A stretch of 64,000 nucleotides of DNA from Tritrichomonas foetus (GCA_001839685.1 MLAK01000637.1:1-64000); one strand, 5' to 3'. Positions 45,035 to 55,339 are shown, numbered from the stretch's first letter. A program made the numbers and translations. Notes: generated by a model from the letters alone, not told the origin.

Positions 45035-48000
45035 ATGGCTGTTAGTTCATCCGCTTCAATCACAGATGGATCGAGCTACTACACTGAAACGTCGTTTGAA
45101 TTATCGGAAGCAATCCAAGAAAAATTTAATCAGTTAAATCTTCCAGTATATTTTTCTCAATCGTATCTCGCCAAATCAAACAATACAATTTTTGGACAGA
45201 AGCTGAAAGAACTTGTTGAAACAGATACAAAAAACGATATCAAATCATTACTTCGAAAAAGATGGCTCAATACGCTCAAAAACTACATGAAATTGAGAAC
45301 TTTATATCCAATATTTTATCACTTCTACGACAAAACTATTCCGGAGAGATATAATATGATCGATAAAAGGAAAATTGTCAGATTGTGGGCCTCTCAAACC
45401 AAAACCATTGCAAATCGCCAAAGGTGGATTGGACTAAGCCGTATTATCAAATACATCGATTACAGAAGAGCCGCCCTTGATACGAATGAACGTTTATCCG
45501 ATCGAAAAGTCAAAATTGCCACTCAGCATTTATTGAATCAAGCAGAGTATCAGCCAAACTTAGATTTTTTGATTCTCAACGCTATTCCATTAATTACTCC
45601 AAATATGGCACATCAGAAAGAAGAAGAAGACGAAGTTGATCGGGAAGAAGATCATGCTCTAAACTTGGAGTATTTGGAATCACTAAAAACACCACCGGCC
45701 AAAAGAAAGATGAAAAGAAGAAGAGTTCAAAAGAAAGATTACGAAGAGCTACCAGCAGAAGAAGGTATTGAAAATCTCCTGGAGACCTCACCTAATAAAT
45801 CACCTGAAACTTCGCCTGAAAATGACACATTCACAGAAATTAAAGAAGAAGAAATTAATGAAGATGTTAAAGAAAGAAGCATTTCAACAAAAATTGAAGA
45901 AGATACGCAAATTCAAAAAATGCCTACCAAAAATGGTCAAATTAATCCATTTTATATTTTCCTTGCAGCACTTGCTTCAACAGCAATTATTGCATTCACT
46001 ATCGGATTTACAGCACCACTTGCATATTACATCACAACTGGACAAATCACAAGTGTTCATGCTTTCTTTGAAGCTTTGAAACATCCATTCAGTATGAAAG
46101 AAGCAATTGACAAAGTGAATGCTGAACAGGGAATCATGTCGCCAAGTCCTACACCTGAAGCTACACCAGATGCTACACCTGAACCAACACCCGAGCAAAC
46201 ACCTGAAATTACGCCTGAACCAACACCAGAGCCTGAAGAAGTGAATGTAGAACATAAAGATGAAGAAGCGAATGTAGAACATAAAGATGAAGAAGAAATT
46301 CAGCCTGAAACTGAAAACACAGAAGATGAACAAGAACAAGAAATAATTGAAGAGACTGAAGAACAAGGCGAAATTGCAAACGAAGAAGAAGAAGAAAAAA
46401 AACAAGAAGAAGTGTTGACACAATCACTTAGTTGGAAAGACAGAATTTTGCATTTCATTGAAGAAATTTACCAACAGATTATTCATATCATTTCATCAAA
46501 TGGTGATTCACAACCTTTAGATGAAGCTCAAGGAGATGAAGGCACCAATGAAAATGATGAGGACAAAGTTGATGAAAGTAAAATTGATGAAGATGAAGCA
46601 AATACTAGTGAAGAAGAATTTGAAAAAGAAAATAAAGAAGAGGAAGAAGTTGATGAAGAAAGTGTTGTTGACGAAAATGTAGCTGACGAATCAGTGAAAC
46701 AAAAAACCAGCACAAAAACTACATCAAAGAAACCAACTAAAACATCGACAAAACCGAAAGCAACACAATCGGCAAATAAAGAACATCAAACAAAATCTTC
46801 ATCACAAACTGAATCAACTCATCCAAACCAAGCATCACCACGTGCAGGTTCTAAAGCAACACCGCCAGGTAAAGGTAAAGTCCCGCCATCAGGAAAAACA
46901 TCAACAACTTCACAAGCAAAAGTATCTGATAAAACAACAGGTAAAACTGATACATCGTCTAAGTCTAAGGAAGCAGCTAAACAAGCAAACAAGCAAGGAA
47001 CAAAGCATACAACTCCACAATCTTCAAAAGAAGCTTCGAAGCAGCAAGAAGTTCAGGATGAGAAACAAATTAAAGACTTGCACACTTCAGATAATACCAA
47101 AGAGACCATTATCAATTCTGATAACATGGTTGATGAAGCTTCACTAAGAAAAATGGAAACCCTTGAACAATTAATCAGAGAAATGATGGCTGAAATTGCA
47201 AGATTAAAATTCTCCTCAGGTGAAGATTCATTGAAAATTGTTTTGGAAAAGGAAAATGAACTTTTATTACTCAGGAATGAACTCGAAAAAATAAAGAAAC
47301 AAGTTTCAGAAAAAGTACAAGAACTTGATGAAGAAAGACGCATTAAGGATGTAGAAATTGCAAAAATTGTTCAAACAAAAGAAAGTGAATTAGCTAAATT
47401 AAAACTTCAAATTGAAGAAGCTACCAAAAATGCCAATAAGAAGAAAATTGCCGCTCTTGAAAAAGCACAAAAGGCTAAAGAAGATGAAATTGCAGCAATT
47501 AAAAAGAAACAAGATGCAGAAATCGAAAAAGTCAATAAAGAAAAAGAGGAACAACTTAGATTGGCTTACAAAGAAATGGAAAATCTTAAGAAAGATAAAC
47601 AAAGTGAAATTGACAACTTAAGAAGTGAGATTGAAAGAATCAAAGCTGAAGTCGAACAAAAGAGGCTTGAAAAAGAAGAAGAAACTCAAAGAGCACTTCA
47701 AGAAAAGGAAGGAGAACTTGAAAAATTAAGAATTCAAATGGAAACAGCCATTAAAAATGCCAACAAGCAAAAAATGACTGAAATTGAAAAACTTCAACGT
47801 GAAAAAGAAATTGAAATCGAAAAACTTAAACAAATTCAACTCGATGCCATGATTAAAGCAAATCTTGAAAAAGAAGAACAACTTCGAATTATGCAAAAAC
47901 AACTTGATCATGAAAGACTTGAAAGTTTAAGGAAAATTAATAGATTGAAATATGAAAAAGAATGGGAAGTTCTATCTGCTAAAAAGAATACTGAACAACT

Positions 48001-48304
48001 TTTGAAAGAGAAAGAAGAACAAATAAAAAGAGAAAAAGAAGAAAAGAAGAAAAGAAAGATTGAAGAAAGACTTCGCTTGGAAGCTGAAAAGCAAGCTGAG
48101 CTTGAAAGAAAATTAAAAGAAGAAAGAGAAAGGGACAGAATTAAAAATATGAAGCGAAAAATGTTAACACCTGAGCAATTAGAGCAAAAGCGTATTCGAG
48201 ACATGCTGAAGCAGATGTATAAAGATTTGCAAGACATGAACATTGAACATGAAGAAATGAATTCTAAATTCCGCGATATCAAAGAAAATGTTGAAAGATT
48301 ATAA
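45035..48304 (+). CDS. Membrane-anchored coiled-coil protein with Pro-Thr-Glu repeats
   Basis: This is a 1089-residue protein. A basic helical N-terminal domain (1-190) contains LLRKRWLNTLKNYMKLRTLY. An acidic linker follows, then a single hydrophobic segment at about 308-335 (FLAALASTAIIAFTIGFTAP). A P-T-P-E repeat tract lies near 369-400 (TPEATPDATPEPTPEQTPE), then a duplicated NVEHKDEEA unit. After long acidic and Ser/Thr/Lys low-complexity regions, the last 380 residues are coiled coil. The coil contains an internal duplication: LQIEEATKNANKKKIAALEK and IQMETAIKNANKQKMTEIEK, 109 residues apart. The layout suggests a membrane-tethered filament or linker protein. No family is recognised. 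Confidence 0.92.
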   Translation: MAVSSSASITDGSSYYTETSFELSEAIQEKFNQLNLPVYFSQSYLAKSNNTIFGQKLKELVETDTKNDIKSLLRKRWLNTLKNYMKLRTLYPIFYHFYDKTIPERYNMIDKRKIVRLWASQTKTIANRQRWIGLSRIIKYIDYRRAALDTNERLSDRKVKIATQHLLNQAEYQPNLDFLILNAIPLITPNMAHQKEEEDEVDREEDHALNLEYLESLKTPPAKRKMKRRRVQKKDYEELPAEEGIENLLETSPNKSPETSPENDTFTEIKEEEINEDVKERSISTKIEEDTQIQKMPTKNGQINPFYIFLAALASTAIIAFTIGFTAPLAYYITTGQITSVHAFFEALKHPFSMKEAIDKVNAEQGIMSPSPTPEATPDATPEPTPEQTPEITPEPTPEPEEVNVEHKDEEANVEHKDEEEIQPETENTEDEQEQEIIEETEEQGEIANEEEEEKKQEEVLTQSLSWKDRILHFIEEIYQQIIHIISSNGDSQPLDEAQGDEGTNENDEDKVDESKIDEDEANTSEEEFEKENKEEEEVDEESVVDENVADESVKQKTSTKTTSKKPTKTSTKPKATQSANKEHQTKSSSQTESTHPNQASPRAGSKATPPGKGKVPPSGKTSTTSQAKVSDKTTGKTDTSSKSKEAAKQANKQGTKHTTPQSSKEASKQQEVQDEKQIKDLHTSDNTKETIINSDNMVDEASLRKMETLEQLIREMMAEIARLKFSSGEDSLKIVLEKENELLLLRNELEKIKKQVSEKVQELDEERRIKDVEIAKIVQTKESELAKLKLQIEEATKNANKKKIAALEKAQKAKEDEIAAIKKKQDAEIEKVNKEKEEQLRLAYKEMENLKKDKQSEIDNLRSEIERIKAEVEQKRLEKEEETQRALQEKEGELEKLRIQMETAIKNANKQKMTEIEKLQREKEIEIEKLKQIQLDAMIKANLEKEEQLRIMQKQLDHERLESLRKINRLKYEKEWEVLSAKKNTEQLLKEKEEQIKREKEEKKKRKIEERLRLEAEKQAELERKLKEERERDRIKNMKRKMLTPEQLEQKRIRDMLKQMYKDLQDMNIEHEEMNSKFRDIKENVERL
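46141..46300 (+). repeat. In-frame coding repeats (P-T-P-E and NVEHKDEEA)
   Basis: Repeats of the type ACACCTGAA/ACACCAGA and a duplicated 30-bp unit starting AATGTAGAACATAAAGATGA at 46244 and 46271. They stay in frame, so they expand the protein rather than break it. Confidence 0.85.
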
Positions 48305-48449
48305 ATTTATATTTTAAATAAACGACATGCCTAAAAAACTATTGTTTTATCATTGATGATTTAATTTTAGTTCTAATAAATATTTTATATGATTACTTTC
48401 GCCTCTGTCACAAATAATGAACGTTGCAAGTGAATTAAACAATAAAGAA

Positions 48450-48686
48450 TACTAAATTCTCGAAATAATTTTCTACTTCTAGAAATGCTGCGAAAAATAT
48501 TAATTATCTGATAAACGTACATGTATAAGGTTGATTGATGCCCTTGTTCATATAAAGCTTTTAAAACGAATTTACCCATAGAAGACCAGTAAAGATCATT
48601 ACATTTGCACAACAGATATCTCCAACAACACTTCTATTTGACATTCCACGGTTATGAATTTCGTAGTCGTATTCAAAAGCTATCAT
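48450..48686 (-). pseudogene. Broken gene fragment of unknown family
   Basis: An ATG at 48686 opens 41 protein-like codons (MIAFEYDYEIHNRGMSNRSV, then DICCANVMIFTGLLW) ending in TAA at 48563. The adjacent frame then continues (KFVLKALYEQGHQSTLYMYV). The two together read as one gene with a frameshift. No family is recognised. Confidence 0.4.
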
Positions 48687-48829
48687 TTAATAAATATCAG
48701 TAATTATTCAGATTAGATTGATTTAGAACCTAGTAATTTAAAGCTTAGACAATTTGATTTTATTTTGAATCTAACAAACAGGGTGCTTATATTCCATGTT
48801 TATCAATTTGATATACTTGGATTATACTA

Positions 48830-49338
48830 GAAGGTGTTGTCATAATCCCTGATAATGATAGTAGTGATAATTATGAGTACATGTTACTGATGAACATTGT
48901 TGCATTTCCCGATCATTGATACACGTTGATGACTATTACAAACACATCAGAATCAAATGATAATCGGAAAATCACGTCGTAGACTTATCAAAAGAAATTA
49001 ACATGGAATACCAAATAGCGAACTTGAAGAGAGTCGACGCTTAACTGCTTGGAATCGTTTGATCCCTCAGACACCAAAAAATATCAAATAATGAAATTCT
49101 TTATGGCTTTTAATCCCAAAAAGTACAACATCATTCATAAAGGAAATATAACTTTTTGTTTTATCAGATTTGCTCATGAAGCCGATAGGGTGAACGCAAT
49201 CATGTATAAAGGTGAATACGTTTTCTGGGGAATGAAAACAGTTATAAAATGATTATTCAATGCATATGAATGTCCAAGAATTGGTGGACAAAAGGAATAT
49301 GATGAAAGAGGAAAATTTACAAGATGCTGGAAATAAAA
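48830..49338 (+). pseudogene. Broken gene fragment, weakly RRM-like
   Basis: Successive protein-like pieces in changing frames read IPDNDSSDNYEYMLLMNIVA, then IPNSELEESRRLTAWNRLIP, then KKYQIMKFFMAFNPKKYN. GNITFCFIRFAHEADRVNAI follows, then an in-frame TGA at 49250-49252, then NAYECPRIGGQKEYDERGKF up to TAA at 49338. The piece GNITFCFIRF...AI loosely matches the RNP1 part of an RRM. At least two frameshifts and two stops make it non-functional as a single gene. Confidence 0.4.
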
Positions 49339-49595
49339 TAAATACTCATATCCCTCATCATAGTAAAAATTTATAAATTATTCAGAAAATTAATATATAT
49401 TTCAAAATATCATATTATTTCTTCTTTTCTTTCTTATTAGTGGGTTCAAATTGTTCAAATTACTTGATAGACTATATAAGCACACAAAATTTAAATAGAA
49501 CGTCAATTTGATATTCAAAATTTTACCTTGAGTTAATCGTTGGAAACAAAAGTGTCATCATTTCGAGGATTTGTTGATAAAATTGAAAACATCAA

Positions 49596-50435
49596 ATGAA
49601 TATCCTCCATTTTTTTCTCATTTTGCTCTGGCAGGTTGTTCATTTACTAGGAATTACTATTCAACTTTTATCTCGAAGCCTCAAATCATATAATAAAAAA
49701 GCTGTATGGAAAAGAAATGCATTCAGATTATCATTAGCAATCATTTTTGTATCCATATTAATAGTGTGGTATCCTATACAAACATGTAATATTTTTGAAT
49801 TTGGTAATATTCAGATAATTTCTTATTGTCTCATAATTGTTTGTTGCATTGTTGTATCTTCATCAGGAGATTTCCCCAAACAAATTGTAAACTCAATGAT
49901 TGTATTAACTACGAGTTGCTTCTTAAATTTGGTTTTTTCAACCATCAAGAATTATTTTCGAAATGACAAAGAAAGTTTTATTTCCGACTTCTATGAAAAA
50001 ATTATTATTTTTTATGGATCTTTATTTATTTTAGGATATTTGGCAACCTTTATTAAATACAAATGGATCAAATATTGTTATTATCTCTCTTTTGGTTCAT
50101 TTTTCACTTTAATAACCATAATCATGAGATATTCCGGAAATCTATCATATCAAATTTTGGCAGCTGTCTTATTCATAATTGTTGAGTATTACATTATAGG
50201 CAAAACAAATGGATTAATAATATCAACAAATAGTTACATTTTTTTCCTTATAAATACTTTAATTGTTGTGATTTTGAATGATGCCAATTATTTCAGTATT
50301 GTCAATTTTTTGTTGATATGTGCAACGATAATGGAAGTTCTATCTCTTGATAAACTACTTCATACTTTAATGAAAAACCGAGAAGATAATATGATTGATT
50401 TAATGTCATATGCGCGTGAAGCCTTGTCTTTATAG
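49596..50435 (+). CDS. Polytopic membrane protein, unknown function
   Basis: This is a 279-residue protein with about eight hydrophobic segments of 18-22 residues (for example ILHFFLILLWQVVHLLGITI, LSLAIIFVSILIVW, QIISYCLIIVCCIVVSS, GSLFILGYLATF and IFFLINTLIVVILND). Short, mostly basic or neutral loops connect them, and a cytosolic tail has LMKNREDNMIDLMSYAREAL. Charged residues are few inside the membrane, and no transporter signature (MFS, DMT, ABC) is visible. It could be a small transporter or a membrane scaffold. ATG 49596 opens directly into the first hydrophobic segment. Confidence 0.82.
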   Translation: MNILHFFLILLWQVVHLLGITIQLLSRSLKSYNKKAVWKRNAFRLSLAIIFVSILIVWYPIQTCNIFEFGNIQIISYCLIIVCCIVVSSSGDFPKQIVNSMIVLTTSCFLNLVFSTIKNYFRNDKESFISDFYEKIIIFYGSLFILGYLATFIKYKWIKYCYYLSFGSFFTLITIIMRYSGNLSYQILAAVLFIIVEYYIIGKTNGLIISTNSYIFFLINTLIVVILNDANYFSIVNFLLICATIMEVLSLDKLLHTLMKNREDNMIDLMSYAREALSL

Positions 50436-50671
50436 ATTGTTTAATAAATACTAGCTCTGAGAAGATCGTTATTTTCTTTTTTTATTCATTAATATTCCCT
50501 GATCATTTTTCAAGCTGAATACAATGGTGAAAGCGAATATATATGATTCAAGAATCCATCAAATTCAAGAATGACAAATTACAAGATTCATTAATAATAT
50601 CTACAAACAAAAACTAATATCAATTTTTTGTATAAATGTTTTTATTTACAAAATTAGTATTGAGTACTTTA

Positions 50672-51961
50672 TTAAAGCATTTTAAAAGGTCGAAGTTGAT
50701 TTTGAATGATTTCCACTAATCTTGAAATCGATGAAATTTCACTTAAAGCAAGTTTCTGAAGCACATCGTCATATTCAATAATTTTATCTACAACATAATC
50801 TATTTGATCAGTTTCTTCAATGTAATTTATCATGTATTCAATTGATTGAAGAATTTCAATCGTATTTTCCCTTTCTTCAACCTCCAAAAAAGTGAAAAAA
50901 ATCTCAAGAACATTTTTCGAAAGAATGAATTCAATCAATTGTGTATGTGCCTGCATGATAATTTCACAAATTAATGTAATCATATTAGATTTTATAGAAA
51001 ACAGAGAATTTTCAGCTAGATCCAAAATTTGAATTAAATTCTGAGGACTTGTTAAAATTTCAAAGCCTTGTTCAAATGCAACGATAGAAACCGCAAACTC
51101 TGATGCAGATTTAATAAAGTCTTCGTTATTTGAATGTAAAGCTTGACAAAAAGAGGGAATGAAATCAATTATTGAAATAATGGTATCATCATTTGTCATA
51201 TTAGAAAGTATCTCGAAAAGTTTTTGACAAATTTCTGAATCATTCAAAAAGTTGTTTGGATATTGGAAAAATCTTATTTTCAACATTTTTATGACTTCCA
51301 TTTGATCATATTCAAATAATTTATTTGCTAAACAATGCATAACATTAAGAATGATTCTTTTATCAGTAACTGTTTCATTTTCATATAATAATTTTGAACA
51401 GCATTGAAAAAATGATTTAAATGTGTTTTCTTTGATTTCAGCATATTTCAAAATAATCGAAATATATAAATGGTAATTTTGATCATAAATAAATGAAAAA
51501 ACAGAATTTTCCCATTCAAACTCATTCAAAATGTGCTGAATTTGAGGATTTGAATGATATAATAAAAATGAAAATAATTCAAAAGATCGAGGCAAGTTGG
51601 AAACCAAAAAAGGAATTAAATGATTGAATTTGAGGGATAGAATATTTCTTGGATTCCCAAAAATAATGTATTCAAATAACTGTATTCCTGGTTCAACAAA
51701 TGAGTCATCATTAATTAGTGATAAGAAATGTTCAGCATTTTTGAGAAATTTGCGATCGAAATTTGGAGTATTATTTCCGTAAACTTTTAAGATTTCGTCG
51801 AGTGGATTTTCTAAATTCAATAACATTCTTCTGTAGAATCGTGACTTTTCTCTTTCAATATCTTTTGGGCCACCATCTTCGATAATGGAATCTGCTTCTC
51901 CTCCTGACCACCACATTTTTTGGAGTTGGTCTTTGGGATTTTCAAGAATTTTGTAATTCAT
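50672..51961 (-). CDS. Armadillo-like helical protein, function unknown
   Basis: This is a 429-residue protein. The polar N-terminus MNYKILENPKDQLQKMWWSG is followed by GGEADSIIEDGGPKDIEREK and then leucine-rich amphipathic helices of 35-42 residues spacing, consistent with armadillo repeats. Examples are HLIPFLVSNLPRSFELFSFL, IILNVMHCLANKLFEYDQME and IQILDLAENSLFSIKSNMIT. It is the third such protein here (with 159-1550 and 9041-10444). No membrane segment or catalytic motif is seen. Members may be scaffold or adaptor proteins. Family membership is inferred from composition and layout, not from alignment. Confidence 0.88.
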   Translation of the reverse strand: MNYKILENPKDQLQKMWWSGGEADSIIEDGGPKDIEREKSRFYRRMLLNLENPLDEILKVYGNNTPNFDRKFLKNAEHFLSLINDDSFVEPGIQLFEYIIFGNPRNILSLKFNHLIPFLVSNLPRSFELFSFLLYHSNPQIQHILNEFEWENSVFSFIYDQNYHLYISIILKYAEIKENTFKSFFQCCSKLLYENETVTDKRIILNVMHCLANKLFEYDQMEVIKMLKIRFFQYPNNFLNDSEICQKLFEILSNMTNDDTIISIIDFIPSFCQALHSNNEDFIKSASEFAVSIVAFEQGFEILTSPQNLIQILDLAENSLFSIKSNMITLICEIIMQAHTQLIEFILSKNVLEIFFTFLEVEERENTIEILQSIEYMINYIEETDQIDYVVDKIIEYDDVLQKLALSEISSISRLVEIIQNQLRPFKML

Positions 51962-52582
51962 TAAGTATCCTTAATAAATCTTTTCACCACAAATTGAGAT
52001 CGAAAAATGGGTAAAAAAGATCAAAATATCGAATGAGATAATACCGATAATTTTTTCATAGTATTCGAGCATATAACTATTGAAAACATGTATAATCATC
52101 TTTTCTTTTTCACTTCATATGTAAATTTTATTACCAACTTTTTCTTTCAATAGTAGTGAATATGTCTTGTTCATATGAATAGAAAATTCTCAGTAGTGAA
52201 ACAGATGTATACAAACTAACTAGCTCTAGATGTAGAAGACCATTGAGAGATCTAAATGAATAATTGTTGATATTATTGTCATCTAAAAATTATTTAATTG
52301 TAATCCTATTAATAATATATAAATATTATAATTTAAAAATCAAGATACAGAGAAAACCAAATCCAAAAAAAAATTGTGAGAAAAAAATAAACCCCACAGA
52401 AATTTCTGAGAATTATTGAGATAAAAAGGGATTTTATAGCATTAATATCTTGATTATTTCTTATCATAAATCGTGCTTTTTATTATCATATGACCCTCCA
52501 TCGAAAATTATAATGTTTTCCAAAATACAAAAATGAAGTATAAAAAAAATATTAATAATTTTGATATAAATATAAAAAATTT

Positions 52583-52860
52583 AGGCATCAATGAGAAGAT
52601 TATGAATGTTTTGCCATCTAAATGGCGAGTCATCAGAAAAGTCACTTGGCATCGAGTCTGGAAAAAAACATATTGGATTCCATTTTTCTTGATTTGGTCT
52701 TTCAATCGTTGTATCTGTATCCCTGCTTGAGAATGTGCTGTTGAGGACTGCCAGTCTATTTTCTTCATATACTAAAATTTTATGACAGAAAAGATTTCAA
52801 TACATTCATATTTGTCAAATGGAAATTGAATTAATTCAACATCACTGAGTTAAAACTATC
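52583..52860 (-). pseudogene. Broken gene fragment of unknown family
   Basis: Two protein-like pieces in different frames read LSDVELIQFPFDKYECIEIF and YEENRLAVLNSTFSSRDTDT, continuing ...NPICFFPDSMPSDF and RWQNIHNLLIDA to TAA at 52583-52581. No ATG opens either. It looks like the 3' end of a decayed gene. No family is recognised. Confidence 0.35.
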
Positions 52861-53390
52861 AAAATTTTCGCGATTTTTAATTAAAAATCGATAGAAGAAG
52901 TGTAAATAGAATTATGGGAAGCAGTATTATAATCTTTGTGATTCTTGGAAAAAAAGCTTCTCACAATTTTTTTTTAGGCTTTCTCCAAAATCGCTCTTTT
53001 TTCGGTTTAATTGTTGCAAAATTTCAAAACTATGAATAAATATGGCTCATAACTATAAAAAATAGATTTAACAATTGACTGAAAGCTGTTCACCCGAAAA
53101 CTGAAACAATAGCTTCTTCAGAATCATTTTCGAAATATTTTTGAATTCGGCCATTTGCGAAGTTTGCGATAAGGGAAATTTTCGTCATTCTTTTAGCTAT
53201 TTGGGTTTTGATTTTTGACTGATGGTATTAAGTAATACTGATGATAAGGATNATTTTAGTGATTTCGTACGTTAAGACTATTTNGTTTGTATACATCTAG
53301 TGAAACCTATTTTTTTGAATTTTGAATTATTCGAATTTTGATTGATGGGTTTTTTGAATATTAGCGATAAATTTAAAATTTTTGAGTTTC

Positions 53391-53396
53391 TCATTC
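53391..53396 (+). promoter_or_regulatory. Candidate initiator for the ion-channel gene
   Basis: TCATTC, 15-20 bases before ATG 53411. It supports that ATG over the in-frame ATG at 53345. Confidence 0.4.
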
Positions 53397-53410
53397 CAAA
53401 TCCTCTTACA

Positions 53411-55339
53411 ATGTCTGATGATGATGTCGATCCATCTGAACTATCGTCGATCGAATATGAGTTAGATGAGGAACAGACACATACAAGCGCACATTCTTCT
53501 CACTTTTCTGAAGAAGATCGCATTCACGAAAATATAGACAGCCACGAAAAGAACGAAGCGAAAAAAACGAACCAACAGACTGGCAAACTACCATTTATAT
53601 CGATTGATGGAAATAATCCAAACGGTACTAATCCAAATTTAGATGACAATCCAAATATTTCTGGAAAAGACGTTCCAAGTTTCACTACTCACAAAAAGAA
53701 AAAGAAGAAGCCATATGGAATTAACCCTTATCATCCACTCAGACGTGCGTGGGAATATTGGATGTTTCTATTATCAGAATTAGTTTTTTGGATTATTCCA
53801 TATCAATGGATATTTGATTATGATCTAACTTTTCTATGGATTTTGCCATCTTTGATTATTGATTTGTTTTTCTTGGCAGACGTTTTCATCTCAACCCGAA
53901 CTGGCTTCATGAATTTTGGAATAATCGAACTCAAAAAAGAGTTCATTAAAAACTATATACCAAAATGGAGACTCATTATTTACTGGATTTCTCCATGGCC
54001 ATACTACTTAATTGGCTATTTTCTGAATTCAAAACTTATTTATCGTATTACTATGACAATTAGTATTATTAGAATAATTAGACTTTATGATGCTTACATC
54101 ACAATGAAAAGAAATTTGATTGATAACATTCCACTCACCAAAATGGCCATGCTTTTTACAATGATGTTCACTGTCATTCATGTTTTTTCATGTGCATTCT
54201 GGCTGACAGGTCATCTCGAATTACCTGGGCCTTCGTGGATAGATCTTGTTGCTGGAATTAAAGAAGAGTCACAAATTTATCAATATTTCCATACTTATTA
54301 TTATATCACTACTACAATACTCACAATCGGCTATGGAGATATCCATCCATATACATTTCCCGAAATATGTGTGATTATTGTCGTGGAAGCCATTGGTGTC
54401 TTTTTTTATAACTTTTTAGTCTCAAATATGGTTTCGATTGTTGCTGACCCCACTCGAACTGGTTTCTTAATGAAATACCAAAAAATCTTTTCGGCATTTA
54501 AATGGAGAGGTGTCTCAGATGAGTCGATGAACGAATTACTTCGTTTTTATGAATATATATGGGATCTTGATCGTGATCAAAATGATTTTTATGAAACTGC
54601 TGCTAAAATGCCCGAATCTCTTCAAAGAAGGATTTCTTTAGCACTTCACATGGAAATTTTTAATCGTGTTGATGCTTTTCAAGACTTGCCCACAAAAGTA
54701 CTGGAAGAGGTTGGCTTAGCTTTGAAACCAAAAGTTTTTACACCTGGTGACTTTTTATTAAAAGCTGGAAAAGTTAGTGATAAAATGTATTTCATCACTG
54801 AAGGAAAAGTTGATGTACTTAACGCATGTGGATCATTTATTACATCTTTTGATGGATCAACAGGGACAGTTTTTGGTGAATCATCTGTAATTAATGGAAC
54901 TGAAGAAGTAACTTGTGTGATTGCTGAAACTTATGTAGAAGCTTATGCACTTTCGAAAAAGGATTTAGATTCAATTCAAGGAATTCACGAAAATTTCGCA
55001 CGTGTGAGAATGAATAGACATCATCATGAAATCCATCAAAATCGTCATGAGGCATTCAATGTTTCAATTACTGGTGTTCATAATCCAGTTAATCCAATAA
55101 ATTTGCATCATTTTCGTGTTCATCACATGAACCAAAATAATTTGTCGAATATTCCGCGTCTAGATCCAACGAACAACACGAATGGAAATAATGTCGATCA
55201 AAATATGAATGATCCGACTAATTTAGCAACAGCTTCACCAAGGCGAGTGATTCCAGGATCAGCTGACCGACATACAACAATTGTTCGGAATCCTTTGCGG
55301 ACAGATGTGCCAGATCATTTTGAATATCCACCTGTGTAA
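53411..55339 (+). CDS. CNG/HCN-type potassium channel with a divergent nucleotide-binding domain
   Basis: This is a 642-residue channel subunit (from ATG 53411, MSDDDVDPSELSS). An acidic cytosolic N-terminus is followed by six membrane segments, a pore helix and the K+ selectivity signature TIGYGD near residue 304, then a C-linker and a cyclic-nucleotide-binding fold at about 430-516 (VFTPGDFLLKAGKVSDKMYF, then FITEGKVDVL). In the phosphate-binding cassette the FGE is present (TVFGESSVINGTEEVTCVIA, near residue 487), but the arginine that binds the cyclic phosphate is missing (Glu/Val there). S4 has few arginines (RIIRL). It therefore probably conducts K+ but may not be gated by cAMP/cGMP. 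The tail is His/Asn-rich. Confidence 0.93.
   Translation: MSDDDVDPSELSSIEYELDEEQTHTSAHSSHFSEEDRIHENIDSHEKNEAKKTNQQTGKLPFISIDGNNPNGTNPNLDDNPNISGKDVPSFTTHKKKKKKPYGINPYHPLRRAWEYWMFLLSELVFWIIPYQWIFDYDLTFLWILPSLIIDLFFLADVFISTRTGFMNFGIIELKKEFIKNYIPKWRLIIYWISPWPYYLIGYFLNSKLIYRITMTISIIRIIRLYDAYITMKRNLIDNIPLTKMAMLFTMMFTVIHVFSCAFWLTGHLELPGPSWIDLVAGIKEESQIYQYFHTYYYITTTILTIGYGDIHPYTFPEICVIIVVEAIGVFFYNFLVSNMVSIVADPTRTGFLMKYQKIFSAFKWRGVSDESMNELLRFYEYIWDLDRDQNDFYETAAKMPESLQRRISLALHMEIFNRVDAFQDLPTKVLEEVGLALKPKVFTPGDFLLKAGKVSDKMYFITEGKVDVLNACGSFITSFDGSTGTVFGESSVINGTEEVTCVIAETYVEAYALSKKDLDSIQGIHENFARVRMNRHHHEIHQNRHEAFNVSITGVHNPVNPINLHHFRVHHMNQNNLSNIPRLDPTNNTNGNNVDQNMNDPTNLATASPRRVIPGSADRHTTIVRNPLRTDVPDHFEYPPV

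Larger units (their letters stand above)
48305..49595. other. Gene-relic region, 1.3 kb
   Basis: No intact gene is seen. Protein-like fragments on both strands are broken by frameshifts and stops; they are listed separately (48450-48686 minus; 48830-49338 plus). Confidence 0.6.
51962..53410. other. Intergenic region, 1.4 kb, with a gene relic
   Basis: Mostly AT-rich spacer between divergent genes. A minus-strand relic lies at 52583-52860. Two unresolved bases (53252, 53284) sit upstream of the ion-channel gene. Confidence 0.55.

Noticed and set aside
45977..46427. 148- and 72-codon minus-strand frames, Phe/Leu-rich
   Set aside because: Antisense of the acidic P-T-P-E region in the gene at 45035; no ATG context and only compositional.
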